A stretch of DNA of 64,000 nucleotides from Loripinus fragilis (Eukaryota > Mollusca > Bivalvia > Lucinida > Lucinidae). A program made the position numbers and the translations under genes. This document shows, one piece after another, positions 54,581 through 64,000 of the stretch. Within the stretch, counting starts at the first letter, position 1, and each line of letters starts with the position of its first letter. The stretch spans positions 56,103,672-56,167,671 of the forward strand of contig OZ026517.1 in NCBI GenBank assembly GCA_964019695.1. Reading direction: 5' to 3'. Under the pieces are notes generated by a model that saw only the letters and a list, made by a program, of their open reading frames with translations, made no database searches and had not been told where the DNA came from.

Positions 54581-54914
54581 ACCCATGTAAAATTCGTTTA
54601 TGACTAAAAAAATAAAGAAAAATTAACATTTTTGGAATTGGTAAGGTCTCACACTGAAGTGGGTCTTTTAGATAAGAATGTGTACTGAAAATTCTCATTT
54701 TATCTTTTTTCTCGATCCAAACATATGTTGCTGGTTCTCAAAAATCCGGTCTTAATGAGACGGTTCTTTTGAGAACCCAAATACATATTGAATATGGTGG
54801 TTAAGAAAATAATTATGTCATGTTGAAAAATGCTTATCTTGACACACGCTCAACATGCTCAATATAATTTTATTATTGAGCGAGTTTGTGAGATTTTGGT
54901 ACGATTTCGCACGT
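54581..54914. other. Gene-free DNA
   Basis: Contains TCTTAATGAGACGGTTCTTTTGAGA near 54750, a member of the dispersed GAACCGTCTCAT word. No gene. Confidence 0.4.
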
Positions 54915-55215
54915 GCCCATGCGCGGATTCAGAAAGGGGGGGGGGTCACCGACCCCCCCCCCTGAAAAATCACAAAAATATAGGGTTTCTTACTAATACT
55001 GGTCCGGATCCCCTGAAAAATTACAAAGCTACCAGGCCAGCATTCAATGTTGAGCCATCATCGGCACGCCAGCAAAACGCCATGTAAATGGCGTTTCGCT
55101 GGCGGGCCGATGATGGCCCACATATAGTCGTACCTTTCCTCGCCTGATAAACTAAAAATAAAACGTTGTCAAAATTTGGACCCCCTCTGACAAAACTTTC
55201 TCGATTCGTACATGC
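54915..55215 (-). mobile_element. GGATCC/GGGGTCC element, most complete copy
   Basis: From CATGCGCGGATTCAGAAAGG, G and C runs and CCTGAAAAATCACAAAAATA, through the palindrome ATCGGCACGCCAGC ... GCTGGCGGGCCGAT centred on CATGTAAATG, to CCCTCTGACAAAACTTTCTCG. It is oriented opposite to the copies at 8690 and 15120. Non-coding. Confidence 0.7.
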
Positions 55216-56460
55216 GTGCCTGCAATTAAGGCTAAGGCGAGAATGTGAAAACGCGTATCCTCGCTAGAGCTTTCGCTGGTCGCACGCATAGTTGATAGTT
55301 TAAGAGACGTAGATGATGATACCGTCTGATATTTCAGCTGATCTTAGTCTTCGCTCGATCCTGACTCATTCTGTTCGTTTTAACCTGTCATATTTATATG
55401 GCTTTGTGTTCTGAATGAAATAAACAAACCTTAAATGCCCGAGGTGATTGCATCTGCAATGTCGTCTCCTTAAAGTAACTGTAACGTCGTTTTTACGCTT
55501 GAAAGACGTTACAAATACATGTAAGGGTATGCGACACAGTCCAACTATTAGCGGGAATTATTCAGTGCAGTGGCGGAAAGTGGGCAGAAGCTGAAGACTT
55601 CCAATGTGTTTCGTCAGTAAGTGTGTAAGAATCAAAACAGATCAGCTCAAGTGTGTGAATTGTTGAGTAATAATTCACTGTTTGCCGGTCCGTTGCTTGA
55701 AGATGAATCACTCGCGCTGCGCGCTCGTGATTTGATCTCTTTACAACTGACCTTTAAAAAGGGAATTGTTACACAACAATTCACTACTAGAGCTGATCTA
55801 TTTCTTAAACCACGACATGTAAACGTCCACGCGATGTCATTACGCCAAAAGACGTTGATATGACGGTATTTTTAACGTTTAGGGTATTACTTGTTAAAAA
55901 AGTTGAGAGCTATGAACATGGGTCTTTTTAGACCGAGAACTTGTAAATAAATTCAAAACGCGGCAACCATTCCTGCCATTTTTATAAATATTCAGAATAC
56001 AATATTGCCTAACCGCTGGTATCCCGATGAATGGTTTAGTTGTTTGTCAATTTGGTTTGATGCTTAATGTCCCAGTCAACAGCTTTGGTCATGTCGGGAC
56101 GGCTATTTCACTTTACCACAAGTTTTTTTGCTGGGCAAGCTTGACTCGCGACCCCTTGCAGTCAGACACGTATCTGCAGTTTAAACATGTTACTGGCTGC
56201 GAGACGCGGCGCGGCGCGGTTGAGTTGTCCATCTGCACTATTGAACAGTTGAAATCCAGGTACACTTTACCAATACTTTTAAGAATGTGCTGACAACATG
56301 TTTAAAAATAACGTTTTAGACGTTTGACACGCATGAAATGTACAAAACATGAAACATGTATTTGTTCTGTGAAATTTACCCGATAGAATATCTTTAGGTC
56401 GCCTCATATATGTTTCGTTAAATTATTGAATATATTTGTCATTTGTATATTTTCTTTATA
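55216..56460. other. Gene-free DNA with small palindromes
   Basis: GAATCACTCGCGCTGCGCGC with its inverted partner (about 55707-55735) and AATTGTTACACAACAATT near 55765 suggest a small element at 55620-55860. A segment near 56027-56120 shares 'tttgatgcttaatgtccc' style sequence with 60215-60280. No gene recognised. Confidence 0.4.
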
Positions 56461-56633
56461 TGAGCCGCAGCATGAGATTTCCAACAATGTGGTATGTGCG
56501 ACCAGCAAAGGCTCAGACCAGCCTGCGCATACGCGCAGTCTGATCAGAGCCTTTGCCAGATGCCGAACATCATCTGGAGTTTCAAAGCTTAAAAGGAGGC
56601 TGCACAGTCTCGTCTGAGTCTACACTTGTCAAA
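56461..56633. mobile_element. TGAGCC MITE, copy 5, truncated
   Basis: Begins TGAGCCGCAGCATGAGATTT as in the other copies and runs to GTCTACACTTGTCAAAATG, then loses its right terminal repeat. It also lacks an internal segment after GCCTTTGCC. Confidence 0.75.
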
Positions 56634-57770
56634 ATGATTAAGAGCAATTCTCTGTAACCACCAAAATATTTTGGCCACGCATAGTCAGGGATTTTGATAA
56701 AAACGTTATATTCAAGTAGAGATGCATCAACTTTAATAATAAACTTTGTTTAGTTTTTTCAAAAAGTGCAACCGTTTCCATGGTAACAGACGGAGAAGTT
56801 CCGAAAAATGGCACTTTCCTGAAAATGCATACCCTCATTTTCTTTTCCTTATTCATTAAGCTAAAAGTTATCAGTAATTTTATGTTTATGGTTCAAAGTA
56901 GATAGATTAAGCTTTGTGATTTTTTTTAAAAAAAGTTTAGAGATGGGAGCATCTTAGATATATTTTATTTCCAAAAATATTTGGATTTTTGATGAAAAAA
57001 AAACTAGTTTGGGGGTCAAATTTGATAACAAACTATTCAAAATCGCAGCAGTTCTGTGTGTTACTGCATATATTATTAGGAAAAGGACACTTTGAAAGGT
57101 TAAATTGTGAAATAAAATTCATGGGAACTTTTAATACTGCAAAGAAATCAGAATTTTAATTTTGTCCTAAATTATTGCTCTCAGAGGTATGCAATTTATG
57201 CCTTAACTTTATAATCTGTAGATAAATTAAGCTATTTTATGCATGATTACGATTAATCTGCAGTAAAGACTGGTATAAAAGCATGAAAACGGCATTGAAT
57301 GACACCGGAGACACCCTGGAGACCTTAAAGGGAGGGACAGCCTAGCAACAACACAACAGTCAAAATTACTTCCCCTTTGAAGCTCTTCAAATAAAGGGGC
57401 ATTTAGCCATATAAATAACAAACACGTTGAGAAAGAAACAAGACTTTTACAGGTAGACTGGTTCTCTCCCTTTAGTAGCTTGTCAGCATATTAAGACAGG
57501 TAACATGTATTCGCCATTGCGCCTACGTATAGCATACACACTGACGTCATGAGTGACGTGGTATTGGAAAATACCCTTGGCATAAAGTGCATTTTTAAAC
57601 AAGCCGTTTTATTAAGTTTATTTTGTTCTGGGAGATTATATATTTTTTCTTTTACTTAATTATCAAATTATAGCAACTGAAAAATCTGAAGTTTGTGTTG
57701 AAAAATCTTTTCGGGAGCATGCGCAGTCGGATGAGTAGGATTCTCTACTTGTAATAAAATAGAAGTTACC
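56634..57770. other. Gene-free DNA
   Basis: No supported feature in about 1.1 kb. Confidence 0.4.
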
Positions 57771-57776
57771 AGTCGT

Positions 57777-58253
57777 CAGGGGTAACAACCTACGTCATAG
57801 CGTGGGTGTTGTAAACACGTAGTATGACGCCATCTTTGATTTGCAAGGTTAGTTTTTCCCTTCGTAAATGTCGTACAAATTAGTGTCTGTCAAAACTAAG
57901 CAGTGCAGGCGGTGCCTAACATCACACTTGAACAGAATATACAATGGTCACGTCCAGAAATGCCGTTGCCTTTGTAAACATTCACCCACAAAAATCGAAG
58001 TGGGTGACTGCTAAAATTATCCTCGTGTCTCCCGCTTCGATTCTTGTGGGTGAATGATTACAAAGGCAACGGCATATCGGGGCGTGACCGTTATATATTC
58101 TGTTCAAGTGTGATGTTAGGCACCGCCTGCACTGCTTTGTTTGTACAGACACTCATTTGTTTAATTTTACGAAGGGGAAAACCTTGTAAATCAAAGATGG
58201 CGCCGTACTACGTGTTTACAACATCAATGCTATGACTTAGGTTGTTACCCTTG
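57777..58253. mobile_element. 477-bp foldback element with 6-bp target duplication
   Basis: Arms of about 225 bp pair almost along their whole length, starting CAGGGGTAACAACCTACGTC at left, with a small loop near 58000-58020. AGTCGT flanks both ends (57771-57776 and 58254-58259). The arms differ by scattered substitutions, so the element is not recent. No coding capacity; the 63-codon frame in the right arm is an artefact. Confidence 0.8.
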
Positions 58254-58259
58254 AGTCGT

Positions 58260-60094
58260 TATATGCGTAGCGGAAGTGGAGCTTTATCAACGAGGGGAAC
58301 CAATCTATTTTACAGGTTGATATCTCTTCTCATATGTGTTTTTGTTCCGATGATGGCCATGAGTTGAAATATTTGATTGTTAAATCAAAGTTTCTACTTG
58401 CTGAGGATCAGTTTTAAACGGATAATATCCGCCAAACCGATTTTTACACTTTACAAGTTTTGATTTTTAGAAAAGCATCTACATTTGATCAGTTTTCTTA
58501 TGGAAATACCAGTTTACTGCCAATTGTGAGTTATCTCTTTTCTTTTTAAAACAAAATGCTTTCAAATTAAATAATCTGCAATGTGAAAAAGGGCTGTTTG
58601 TGCGTTTCTGCTCCGGGTAATGGCTCTGGGAACCTTGCCTGACTGCTAGAAATATAACCAGAAAGGACTGGTGAGTAGGCCCCTATGTTTTAGTTTAATC
58701 AAAGGCTTATTTGCTCTGATCAGTCTCATTTACAGAAAGGTACTCTTATCAAACAAAGTAAGCCCCATCCCCACCATATATAACAACCATTCACCTGTGT
58801 GAATGAATCCCCATCCCGTCTGACAATTGAAAATACATTATACTTTTTTAGACCTGCTGAATGAAAAAGATCAGGCTTCTGCTACAACGCAGTTGCAGAT
58901 CAAGAGGGGGTTTGGCCAAACATAGAGAATTCTCAGAAAAATCAGGAAAAAATATTAAATTATTATCAGGTAAATTTAACAAATTAAACCCCCTTTGTAA
59001 ATTGAACCCTCTCTCAAGAAATCCTGGATCAGTCCATGTACAAAGTAATAAAAGCAGGCTATTTATGCATTTACTAGATACATCTTCTTGAAATGCATGT
59101 ACTCTGCACATTCTCTTTCAAGTTAACACATTCCCTTTCAAGTTTTTAGATCCATCTCTCAAACCTCACTTTAGGTTCAGAGTTGACAGGATGGCTCATC
59201 TTGAGATGATAGAACATTTGTTTAAAGCAATTCAGAGCCCCAAACAAATCAAATAACTTTTGTTTTACCTGGCATAAAGAAAAGACGCCTCAGCAGAGGT
59301 CAAGATAAGGATAGTTTTTGCGCCTAAAAATGAAATGATTTTCTTTCCCATGAATTTAAGCGGATGTTTTGGATGTGCAAAAGAACCGTCTCATTGAGAT
59401 AGTTCTTTTGAGTACCCACTACATATATTGTGGATGAGAAATAAGAAAAATATTATTCCAGTACATACTCATCTGGAGGCCTGCCTCTATGGTCAAATTG
59501 TTGAATAGAGTAAGAGCATATTCTTTTGATGGAGTTTGGAAAAATAGTTCTTAAAATGGATGTTTAACAAGGGAAAGTACATGTAGGTTTGGGACAAAAA
59601 AAGTACATATAAATTTTAGCCATTTTTATATATCCTTTCTTGATGGATAAGATCTCCAATCAAGCTTGAACCAAAATAGACTAAATGGATGCATCAATTA
59701 TATTTTTAGGGATCATAGGGTAGAAATGGACTAGTACAAATAAGGATTTACTAACGACTAAGACTAAAGTTTACGACTAAGGAAATGTGGCGGATTCGAC
59801 TTATACTCAACAGCATTTTAAAACAAAACAAATTTGCTACATCTCCAGCTTCTGCTCGTGTAAATAAGATCCTACAACTCAGTATCAATAGTTCCAGTGT
59901 ATTTCTTAAATAATTTTCATGTTTAATTGTAATTTTGATAGAAACAATACTAATGGAAACTAGATCCGCCTCGCTTAGAAAATCATTCATGCGTTTACAG
60001 TGACGTATATTCACTGTTATGGATAGTTGTACTCGTCTTTAGAAACACGTTCAAAATAGGGAAAAAAACAAAGTAAGAGTTCTCCATTACAACA
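58260..60094. other. Gene-free DNA
   Basis: Positions 58890-59035 contain ATCAAGAGGGGGTTTGGCC and CCCTCTCTCAAGAAATCCTGGATC, a possible decayed GGATCC-type element. GAACCGTCTCATTGAGATAGTTC near 59384 is the fullest copy of a dispersed palindrome. No gene recognised. Confidence 0.4.
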
Positions 60095-60172
60095 GACTCT
60101 GTGGTCTAGTGGTTAGTACCACTGTCTCATAATATTATACTGGTGGTCGATGGTTCGAATCCTACCAGACAT
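60095..60172 (+). tRNA. tRNA-like sequence with enlarged anticodon arm
   Basis: Clear A box (TGGTCTAGTGGTTAGTACC) and perfect B box (GGTTCGAATCC). The anticodon stem ACCAC/GTGGT closes a loop of about 20 nt, and the acceptor ends pair only partly. Similar in style to 213-300, so these may be one family of tRNA-derived sequences. Confidence 0.45.
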
Positions 60173-61689
60173 ATGTTTTTTTATATATTTTTTCCTCAAG
60201 TTTCATTTTTAGTTTTTCGTTTGTTTTGATGCCTTATGTCCACGTCAACATTTTTTCAGCCATATTGGGACGATTTCCTGTTTTTATGGTAAGCAGTGTG
60301 TATCAAAAGTGACCCCCGCCTGCTTTTCACAACACACTGGTGGGACCGCTAATGCAGTCGCCAATGTGCTTGACTGCGATTCCAGGGACTCCGTTTTGGT
60401 AGAAATTCGTTCAAGAAATAATTTCTACGGTCATCCTTTCCCCTCCGCTGTCTCAATTAGAGCAGCTACCTGTTTTATGCGAAAGTGTGTGCACTCAATA
60501 TTGATATTTCCAGGAACAGTGTGTGTAGATAGGTTAACCCATTTTTGCCCACTGGAGTATTCTATCCGTTCAAACTGGCGAGTCGATTTGTAATTATAGG
60601 GTGTTTAGTGATATTTATCCTTTTTACAGACATTATTTATTGTTGTATCATTTAAGCAATCAGTGTAGACCCATATCAGACATTATTTCATTCAACATCA
60701 GACAACTGGTTTTGGCGTTAGTCTGTGACAATATTTAAACGATTGGTCGGAACATCTTTCTAATACTCAACGGCATAGAGTGACGATTGAAAATCTGTTT
60801 CTTGACGGCCAAGTACACACATTGTTTTCAGAAAGCAAATCAATGTCAAAACTCCATTGTCAGAGATGAAAATGCTTGTTTCCCAGTATATTGAAACTGT
60901 TTGAAGATTTTTTGCATGTAAGCTAGACTGTTTTAAACAAAGTTTAATTTGGTGTCACTTTCATTCTACTCGAATTACCACAGAAGAATTTCTTTACCCC
61001 ACCCACTGCCTTTTTAAAGTGTGTTTTGAGGGTATGTGCATTTGAGACACGGTTATGGCAGAATTAGGAATGGGAATCATTAATAATGATTCTTGATTTA
61101 TGGTCATAAAGAATAGAAAGATTTGGGCCAAGTTTTACATAATTTAAATGTTTGAGTTATTTAAACTCGCGTTCTAAAATCTTGGTCCTTTAATTATTTT
61201 GAGGAGTATATATGACTTCTTCTACCTTGGTAAACACACCAGTTAACTGGTGATCCATGAACACTTTTTTGTTTAAATAAAATTGCGTTACCGATTGCCC
61301 AAACCGACGTTTTCTATCGCAAAAAAAATGCGTTCTATGATCATGGTATTACGACCGAATGCGTTAATTTGTGCTGTAATAATTATAACAGGAAGGACAG
61401 GGCCTTCTTGAGTTTCTTATTTTTTTTAAATTAAAACAGAAGTCCTATGAGTTAGTTTGCCCATCTGTCCTATTTCGATTTATCCGAGTTGTTCTTCCTT
61501 TCATTACAAAGAGAACAAACTCATATAAACAAACCAATGGGACATATCTTAAACCTGGATACTCGTCTGTCTATTTGGTACATGTAGCTTCATTTAAAGG
61601 TTCCGATAGGCTCAAACATGTTCCTTATCACGGGGTGCAGCGTATTGTGATTTAGTGGTTCACCGTTTTGTTTTTATCCCCAAGCTTTT
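60173..61689. other. Gene-free DNA
   Basis: A CAATCAGTGTAGACCCATATCAG word near 60657 is a lone member of the GGATCCAGATC family. A 94-codon frame (60309-60593) shows no domain. Otherwise unremarkable. Confidence 0.4.
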
Positions 61690-62645
61690 TAAAAAAGCAA
61701 AAGGGGATATTGTTATCGCCTCCGTCCGTCTGTCCGTCCGTCCGTCCGTCCGTCCGTCTGCCCGTTATGCTATTTCCTCCTAAACTGTTGGACGAAATTC
61801 AACCAAATTTGGTGTGTGAGTTACTGACATGTATGGGGCGTGCAAAATCAAACTTTTTTTTGGCCCCGCCCCCTGGGACCATTGGGAGGGATCAAAAGGT
61901 CAAATATCATTTAATTTCAATTACAAAGTCAATTTCAAAGATTTTTTTACCAAACTTTGTGTGTGTTCTCACAAATGAAAGATACAAAACATATCAGACG
62001 GGATTTTCATTCTGTCCACTGGGTCATGCCCCAGGGGTGGAACTTCGGGGCGCTTGGGGGTGCCCAGGGGGTCAAAAAAAGTTTCAAACATGGTCATGTG
62101 GTATATCAAATAAACGGGTATGACGAGCAGAAAAGAATGCAAGTAAAAATTTTATCCTAGGGTCAAACTGGTGACCTTGGGGTGAGGCCAAAGCTCATTA
62201 AATTTCGGTTACCATGTCAATTTCAAAGATTTTTATACCAAATTTTGTGTTTGTTCTCAGAAATGAAAGACACAAAACATATCAGACGGGATTTTTATTC
62301 TGTCGCATGGGTCATGCCCCAGGGGTGGGACTTTGGGGCACTGGGATACCCAGGGGGTCAAATATTTTTTTTTCAAACATGGTCATGTAGCATATCAAAT
62401 CGACGGGGATGACGAGCAAAACAAAATGCAAGTAAAATTTTCATCCTGGCGTCAGACTGGTGACCTTGGGGCGAGGTCAAAAGGTCAAATATCATTAACA
62501 TGTCAATTTCAAAGATTTTTATACCAAACTTTGTGTGTGTTCTCACAAATAAAAGATAGAAATCATATTGAACAGAATTTTTATTCTGTTGCCAAGGTCA
62601 TGCCCCGGGGTGGGACTGCGGGGTGCTGGGGGAGTCAATAACTTT
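61690..62645 (+). repeat. Tandem repeat of about 290 bp preceded by (CCGT)n
   Basis: After a CCGTCCGT run and GCTATTTCCTCCTAAACTGTTGGACG come three units containing TGTCAATTTCAAAGATTTTT, ACCAAACTTTGTGTGTGTTC, CAGACGGGATTTTTATTCTG, GTCATGCCCCAGGGGTGG and ATGGTCATGTAG. They start near 61915, 62210 and 62500. The third unit is incomplete. Open frames of 102 and 151 codons through the units are not genes. Confidence 0.8.
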
Positions 62646-63146
62646 AGCTTGGGGATTTGCGATGGCGCCACATCGACTGCGAACTCTAGTTTCTATATTA
62701 AATTTAAATGGGTACAGGTGTTGTCATATATATAACTTAATGCATGATGTGAAGACTGCTATGTTACATTATCTTGAAATCTCAACTGAAATATGTGTGG
62801 TGCTGTGAAAACTTCAATATCAGGTACGGAGAAATGGTTTTGGAACGACTTCAGAGCATATTCTGTATTAGTTCTGTAACAAAACAAAACGTTTTACATT
62901 ACCCCACCCTAAGGATGAAAGTAAGTCTCGAGATAAACTTAGGTTGCCTTATCCATCCACTTCAGTCGAATGTCGATCGAACTAACATCGATAGGATTGA
63001 CATGTCATTAACATCTGGTCAATCACGCAGTCACTCAAACTAAACGAGAAAGGAAGACGCGCCCTTAGAAACACTATCCTATAATAATAGCTGTTCGTTT
63101 AAAGCCAAATAGGTGTGTATATAAAGCGGTCTAAATATTGTCCGTC
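62646..63146. other. Nothing recognised
   Basis: No supported gene. A small ATCGATAGG-type region near 62970 has no evident structure. Confidence 0.35.
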
Positions 63147-63223
63147 ATGAGGCTCAAACCTGTAAATGCATGCCTACGAGTCCTGTTTGTTAGCCACTAT
63201 ACTATAGAGGTTGTAGCACGTCG
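63147..63223 (-). tRNA. tRNA-like sequence
   Basis: On the minus strand an A box (ATAGTATAGTGGCTAACA) and B box (GGTTTGAGCCTC) are spaced as in tRNA genes, but acceptor pairing is weak and no anticodon can be assigned. Confidence 0.4.
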
Positions 63224-63656
63224 TTGTCGCTTTTTATGTTAAGCAATATTATCTGCTTCGGTACAATTAGTTACACGGTGTACACTATTATACACAGTGA
63301 GTTTTGTTTTTAGTCATTAGTCGATAGTCGTTAGTTTCATCCTCATTTGTACTAGTCTAATACCCCTATATACACATGTATATAAAATGCTATATTTTTT
63401 GAATTTTTCACATATTGTTTTATCAGATGAGATGATGTATTTCTAATTTTCTATGGCATCTCATCGTTATTGTTTATATATGTTTCCATTCCGGCAGTTC
63501 AACAGCCCCATAAAGCTTGACCAGTAGACAAAAAAAAGTAAATTGGTGAATTTGGACCTCTAACATTTAAGCTTCAAAAAAAACTAATCCATCAAAAATA
63601 TCATGAAATGACATGTACATGAACTAAACAGGACTTGAGAAGCTATTTACCACACA
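63224..63656. other. Nothing recognised
   Basis: AT-rich; no supported feature. Confidence 0.35.
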
Positions 63657-63658
63657 TA

Positions 63659-64000
63659 CGAGGGTCATCCAATAAATAGAGAGAATTTCCTTATAATGCA
63701 AGAGTTTGTACAATTAGAACATCGCAAATGTAATCATAAGGTGGCATAGTATGTTGACTATGCAACAGCATATCCAAAATTTTGCTGGAAAGTGAGGTCG
63801 CTTGCTGCTTAGCAACCAAAAAGTGATACTAAAGCTAGCCTGGCCAGATTTTCCACATACAAAAATCTAATACTAAAGAAATATAGCCTGACATTTAATT
63901 ATTATTATTTATTTGAACATAGCTTGTCCTTTAATCTGTTATAGTTTAATTGTTCTCAATCTCACATATAAAATATGGTCATTAACACGTGCAAGTAAGT
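63659..64000 (+). mobile_element. Start of a mariner-like element, cut by the window end
   Basis: TA followed by CGAGGGTCATCCAATAAATA resembles one end of mariner-family transposons. It is followed by a 'tgcaagagtttgtacaattagaaca' segment of the kind found in their untranslated ends. No transposase codons are reached before the window ends, and the right end is not visible. Confidence 0.45.

Noticed and set aside
61668..62123. 151-codon open frame
   Set aside because: It spans a (CCGT)n run and a non-coding tandem repeat; the same sequence in the next units is open in other frames.

Overview
The window looks like nuclear DNA of an animal, most probably a bivalve mollusc. It is AT-rich and gene-poor, with no operons. 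It carries tRNA-derived SINEs, non-LTR retrotransposon debris, many short inverted-repeat elements, and the long G or C runs and 'ctccgtccgtccgtc / caatttcaaag' type repeats common in clam genomes. The phylum call is inference from repeat style, because no conserved housekeeping gene is present.

Only two protein-coding genes are supported, both as single uninterrupted coding exons. One is a 367-residue coiled-coil protein at 12096-13199 (minus strand). The other is a 733-residue coiled-coil protein at 51577-53778 (plus strand; the open frame extends upstream to 51436). Both begin just after a splice-acceptor-like sequence. Both consist of long amphipathic helices around a more hydrophobic centre, the layout of alpha-helical pore-forming proteins of the ClyA/Hbl type. 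Their function is not established.

Layout:
- 0-5 kb: a five-copy tandem array of tRNA-Gln-like units, a piggyBac-like MITE, a hAT-like MITE and SINEs.
- 5-10 kb: inverted-repeat elements and G/C tracts.
- 10.5-12 kb: the decayed 3' half of a LINE, split by another element.
- 12-13.2 kb: the first gene.
- 13.5-36 kb: MITEs, tandem duplications, SINEs and minisatellites. A 0.6-kb repeat at 4.7 kb recurs at 29.7 kb, where the second copy has gained a 376-bp insertion with an 8-bp target duplication.
- 36.5-50.6 kb: a stretch bounded by long inverted terminal arrays of 16-bp palindromes, readable as a single 14-kb mobile element full of nested insertions.
- 51-54 kb: the second gene.
- 54-64 kb: further short elements, a 477-bp foldback, a Meta-like tandem repeat and the start of a mariner-like element running off the window.

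The strongest candidate for an undescribed system is the 14-kb structure at 36502-50582. Its ends carry matching outer sequence in inverted orientation. Inside lie arrays of GTGGTACATGTACCAC palindromes with a period near 149 bp whose orientation flips midway in each arm, and a 4-bp candidate target duplication (TCAT) flanks the whole. Several smaller elements here share an analogous plan of terminal inverted repeats around many copies of one short word, although their sequences are unrelated.
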